DNA of 64,000 nt from Alistipes finegoldii DSM 17242 (lineage in GTDB: Bacteria > Bacteroidota > Bacteroidia > Bacteroidales > Rikenellaceae): contig NC_018011.1 in the NCBI RefSeq assembly GCF_000265365.1, positions 1,426,001 to 1,490,000 on the forward strand, given 5' to 3'. The translations under genes and the position numbers were made by a program. A model generated the notes under the pieces. It made no database searches, had not been told where the DNA came from, and worked only from the letters and a program-made list of their open reading frames with translations. Positions 61,772-64,000 of this stretch are shown here, in pieces (the stretch's first letter is position 1; each line of letters opens with the position of its first letter).

Positions 61772-63001
61772 TCAATAGAGGAAATTGTTGAACGGGTAGC
61801 GTCCGGCATGGATCTCGCGCACCATGCCGTAGAGATCCGTGCGGAACTTCTCGATATTGGTCTTCATCCGGGCCGAAAGGAAGATGCAGGGCGTATTGGC
61901 ACGCGCGATCCAGCTCTTCTTCAGATCGTCGAGCGAAAGATTCTCACGCGTGGCGGGCGTGAGGTCGTCCTCGTCTTTCTTGACATAAGTGTAGGCATCG
62001 ACCTTGTTGAAGACCAGATAGACGGGCTTGTCGCCGGCGCCGATGTCCTGAAGCGTCTGCTTCACCACGTCGATCTGCTCTTCGAACTGCGGATGCGAAA
62101 TATCGACCACATGCACCAGCAGATCGGCTTCGCGCACCTCGTCGAGCGTCGATTTGAACGACTCGATCAGCTCGGTCGGCAGTTTGCGGATGAACCCGAC
62201 CGTATCCGAAAGCAGGAACGGCAGGTTGTCGAAGACCACCTTGCGGACCGTGGTGTCGAGCGTGGCGAAAAGTTTGTTCTCGGCAAAAACCTCGCTTTTC
62301 GAAATCAGGTTCATCAGCGTCGATTTGCCGACGTTGGTATAGCCCACCAGCGCCACGCGGACCATCGAACCGCGGTTGGAGCGCTGGACCGCCATCTGAC
62401 GGTCGATTTTCCGCAGGTCCTCCTTGAGTTTGGCGATCCGGTTGCGGATGATACGGCGGTCGGTCTCGATTTCGCGTTCGCCCGCGCCGCCGCGGGTTCC
62501 CGTGCCGCCCCGCTGCCGTTCGAGGTGGGTCCACATACCCGAAAGCCGGGGCAGCATGTACTCGTAATTGGCCAGCTGCACCTGCGTCTTGGCATAGGCG
62601 GTCTGCGCCCGCGACATGAAAATATCGAGAATCAGGCGCGTACGGTCGAGGATACGGCACGGCATCGCCTTTTCGATATTGCGCGTCTGCGACGGTGAGA
62701 GTTCGTCGTCGAAAATCACCACGTCGATCTCCTGCTCCTTGCAGTAGCCGGCGATCTCCTCCAGTTTGCCGGGACCCACGTAAATACGGGACGAAGGCTG
62801 CGGAAGCCGCTGCGTGAAGCGCTTCACGCTCTCGATATCGGCCGTCTCGGCCAGAAACTCCAGTTCGTCAAGGAATTCGGCAGCCTGACGGGGGTCCTGA
62901 TCGTCACGCACGACGGCGACCAGTACGGCACGTTCCCGGCCGTCGGAAGCCGTCCCGGCATTCGGAGTCTTATTTCTGTTTTCTTCCAATTCGTTTTTCA
63001 A
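61772..63001 (-). CDS. hflX: Ribosome-associated GTPase HflX
   Basis: GTPase that splits stalled 70S ribosomes. The 409 aa protein begins with TTG at 63001 (MKNELEENRN); there is no ATG for the conserved N-terminus. An N-terminal ribosome-binding domain (SSRIYVGPGKLEEIAGY) and a glycine-rich linker (RQRGGTGTRGGAGEREIETDRR) are followed by a G domain with G1 VALVGYTNVGKSTLMN, G3 SDTVGFIRKLP and G4 NKVD. The length is normal for Bacteroidetes. Confidence 0.94.
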   Translation of the reverse strand: MKNELEENRNKTPNAGTASDGRERAVLVAVVRDDQDPRQAAEFLDELEFLAETADIESVKRFTQRLPQPSSRIYVGPGKLEEIAGYCKEQEIDVVIFDDELSPSQTRNIEKAMPCRILDRTRLILDIFMSRAQTAYAKTQVQLANYEYMLPRLSGMWTHLERQRGGTGTRGGAGEREIETDRRIIRNRIAKLKEDLRKIDRQMAVQRSNRGSMVRVALVGYTNVGKSTLMNLISKSEVFAENKLFATLDTTVRKVVFDNLPFLLSDTVGFIRKLPTELIESFKSTLDEVREADLLVHVVDISHPQFEEQIDVVKQTLQDIGAGDKPVYLVFNKVDAYTYVKKDEDDLTPATRENLSLDDLKKSWIARANTPCIFLSARMKTNIEKFRTDLYGMVREIHAGRYPFNNFLY

Positions 63002-63081
63002 ATTTTAACGTTACACATGCGCCGCGCTCCGGAATCCGGCGCCGCACACCCCGGAGGGGAGCAAACACTATGCTACAAATA

Positions 63082-63109
63082 AGGGTATCCGCCGGAAGCA
63101 GGATACCCT
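63082..63109 (-). terminator. Hairpin after the tonB-family gene
   Basis: AGGGTATCC (63082-63090) pairs with GGATACCCT (63101-63109), flanked by AT-rich DNA (TTATTTG on the minus strand). It lies about 50 bp past the stop codon. The T-run is imperfect. Confidence 0.6.
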
Positions 63110-63157
63110 ATTTATTGTCACGGAGCACTCCGGTCACGCCGAAGCCCTTTCATCCGG

Positions 63158-63841
63158 TTAGTTCTGCACGCGGAAATCAACGGGCAGGGTATACTTCACA
63201 CGTACAACCTGATTACGCTGTTTTCCGGGACTCCACTTCGGCGACTTGTTCAGCACGCGGATCGCCTCTTCCGAAAGCGAACGGTCGGGGGTCTGGAGCA
63301 CCTGAATATTGGTCAGACGGCCGTCCTTCTCGATCACGAACGAAAGCACCACGCGGCCCTGAATACCGTTCTCAAGGGCGATCTGCGGGAACTTGACGTT
63401 CTGCTGAACCCAGTTGCGGAAGGTGTTGAGGTCGCCGCCCTGAAACGAGGGCATGGTCTCGGCGATCAGGAACGGCTGGTCGTCCTCGATGGTCTCCTCG
63501 ACGACGTCCACCTGCTGAATCACCTCGGTATTCTCGTCGAACTCGGCGAAGTCCACTTCGGTCGTGATCTTCGTGTCGTTGGTCACCACCTGCAGCAGGT
63601 CGGCGATAACCTTCACCTCGACCTTCTTGGGAGGTTCGGGCGGCTTCTGGTCCTGACGGGTAATCTCGGTAATCTCCTCTTCGACCGGACCGTAGTTCAG
63701 GTCGACTTTCTCGATACGGTGTTCCTTCGGCGTGTAGGCAAAAGCGGCGATAACCAGCGCGAGAGCCACTACAAGGCCGATTTCAAGCAAAAGACCCCGC
63801 TTGTTCTGAAGGTCTGCTTTGGGTGATTTCTTAATTTCCAT
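63158..63841 (-). CDS. TonB family energy transducer
   Basis: The 227 aa protein has a single N-terminal membrane helix (LLLEIGLVVALALVIAAFAY), a Pro/Glu/Lys periplasmic linker (KPPEPPKKVEVKVI) and a C-terminal TonB domain (FPQIALENGIQGRVVLSFVIEKDGRLTNIQVLQTPDRSLSEEAIRVLNKSPKWSPGKQ region). It couples the proton motive force to SusC-type transporters. A -7-like TATATTTG lies upstream (63902-63909, minus). It is not linked to exbBD in the window. Confidence 0.92.
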   Translation of the reverse strand: MEIKKSPKADLQNKRGLLLEIGLVVALALVIAAFAYTPKEHRIEKVDLNYGPVEEEITEITRQDQKPPEPPKKVEVKVIADLLQVVTNDTKITTEVDFAEFDENTEVIQQVDVVEETIEDDQPFLIAETMPSFQGGDLNTFRNWVQQNVKFPQIALENGIQGRVVLSFVIEKDGRLTNIQVLQTPDRSLSEEAIRVLNKSPKWSPGKQRNQVVRVKYTLPVDFRVQN

Positions 63842-63962
63842 TTATTTGAATTTTAATTGTTCGGCAAAGTCAAAAATCACGCACAGGCATGCTATGCACC
63901 ACAAATATATGGATAAAAATTCAAAAATGCGCCATCCCGCACAAAAATCTTTATTTTTTACC

Positions 63963-63970
63963 TACTTTTG
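63963..63970 (+). promoter_or_regulatory. -7 box for a plus-strand gene starting beyond the window
   Basis: TACTTTTG fits TAnnTTTG and lies 30 bp before the end of the window, facing outward and divergent from the TonB gene. The gene it serves is not in view. Confidence 0.55.
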
Positions 63971-64000
63971 TGCCGGAAAACAGCTCGCAGGAGACGGAAA

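Overview
The window comes from a GC-rich member of the Bacteroidales, most likely Alistipes or another Rikenellaceae. Four things support this. There is a SusC/SusD polysaccharide utilisation locus with an ECF sigma/FecR pair. There are Bacteroidetes-type families (LruC, DUF3467, DUF4271, GH109). Promoters follow the TTTG-N19-21-TAnnTTTG pattern of this phylum and Shine-Dalgarno sequences are not evident. The base composition is also much richer in GC than Bacteroides. The genus call is an inference. I saw no rRNA, tRNA, CRISPR array, phage or insertion sequence.

Layout. 1-3703 (minus): RND efflux pump (partial) and its membrane-fusion protein, behind a promoter carrying two tandem palindromic operators. 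4069-6470 (minus): a single-domain response regulator and a sensor kinase with a periplasmic-binding-type sensor. 6823-23156 (plus, apart from one lipoprotein): an exopolysaccharide locus. It holds a receiver protein, an initiating sugar transferase with a receiver-like N-terminus, a TolC-like outer-membrane protein, a Wzc-like co-polymerase with a degenerate kinase domain, Wzy, Wzx, six glycosyltransferases and an acyltransferase, with an LruC lipoprotein in the middle on the other strand. 23215-26721: a receiver-histidine kinase, an EEP-family hydrolase and a UDP-glucuronate decarboxylase. 26939-32268: an esterase and a GH109 glycosidase (minus), then lnt and folC (plus).

32517-47172 is a glycan-utilisation locus: ECF sigma, FecR, SusC, SusD, GH18, DUF1735/LamG lipoprotein, GH20 and two sulfatases. 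The enzymes point to a GlcNAc-containing, sulfated host glycan. Three genes are damaged: the sigma factor carries two compensating frameshifts, susC is broken at a G7 tract, and the first sulfatase has TGA in place of the Trp codon of its GKWHL motif. 47449-56295 is mostly housekeeping: DUF3467, LysE, cmk, ispH, an S41 protease, a sensor kinase, DUF4271, hemD, rnpA and yidD. 56517-63841 (minus): CDF transporter, LuxR-type regulator and RIC hemerythrin protein; an LTA-synthase-like hydrolase frameshifted at a G8 tract; hflX-upp; and a TonB protein.

The strongest leads are these: the signalling domains built into the start of the exopolysaccharide operon; the clustered lesions in one utilisation locus, some at repeats able to slip; the homopolymer G tracts inside surface-related genes, which could be phase switches or sequencing errors; the tandem operator at the efflux operon; and short-period degenerate repeats confined to intergenic DNA.
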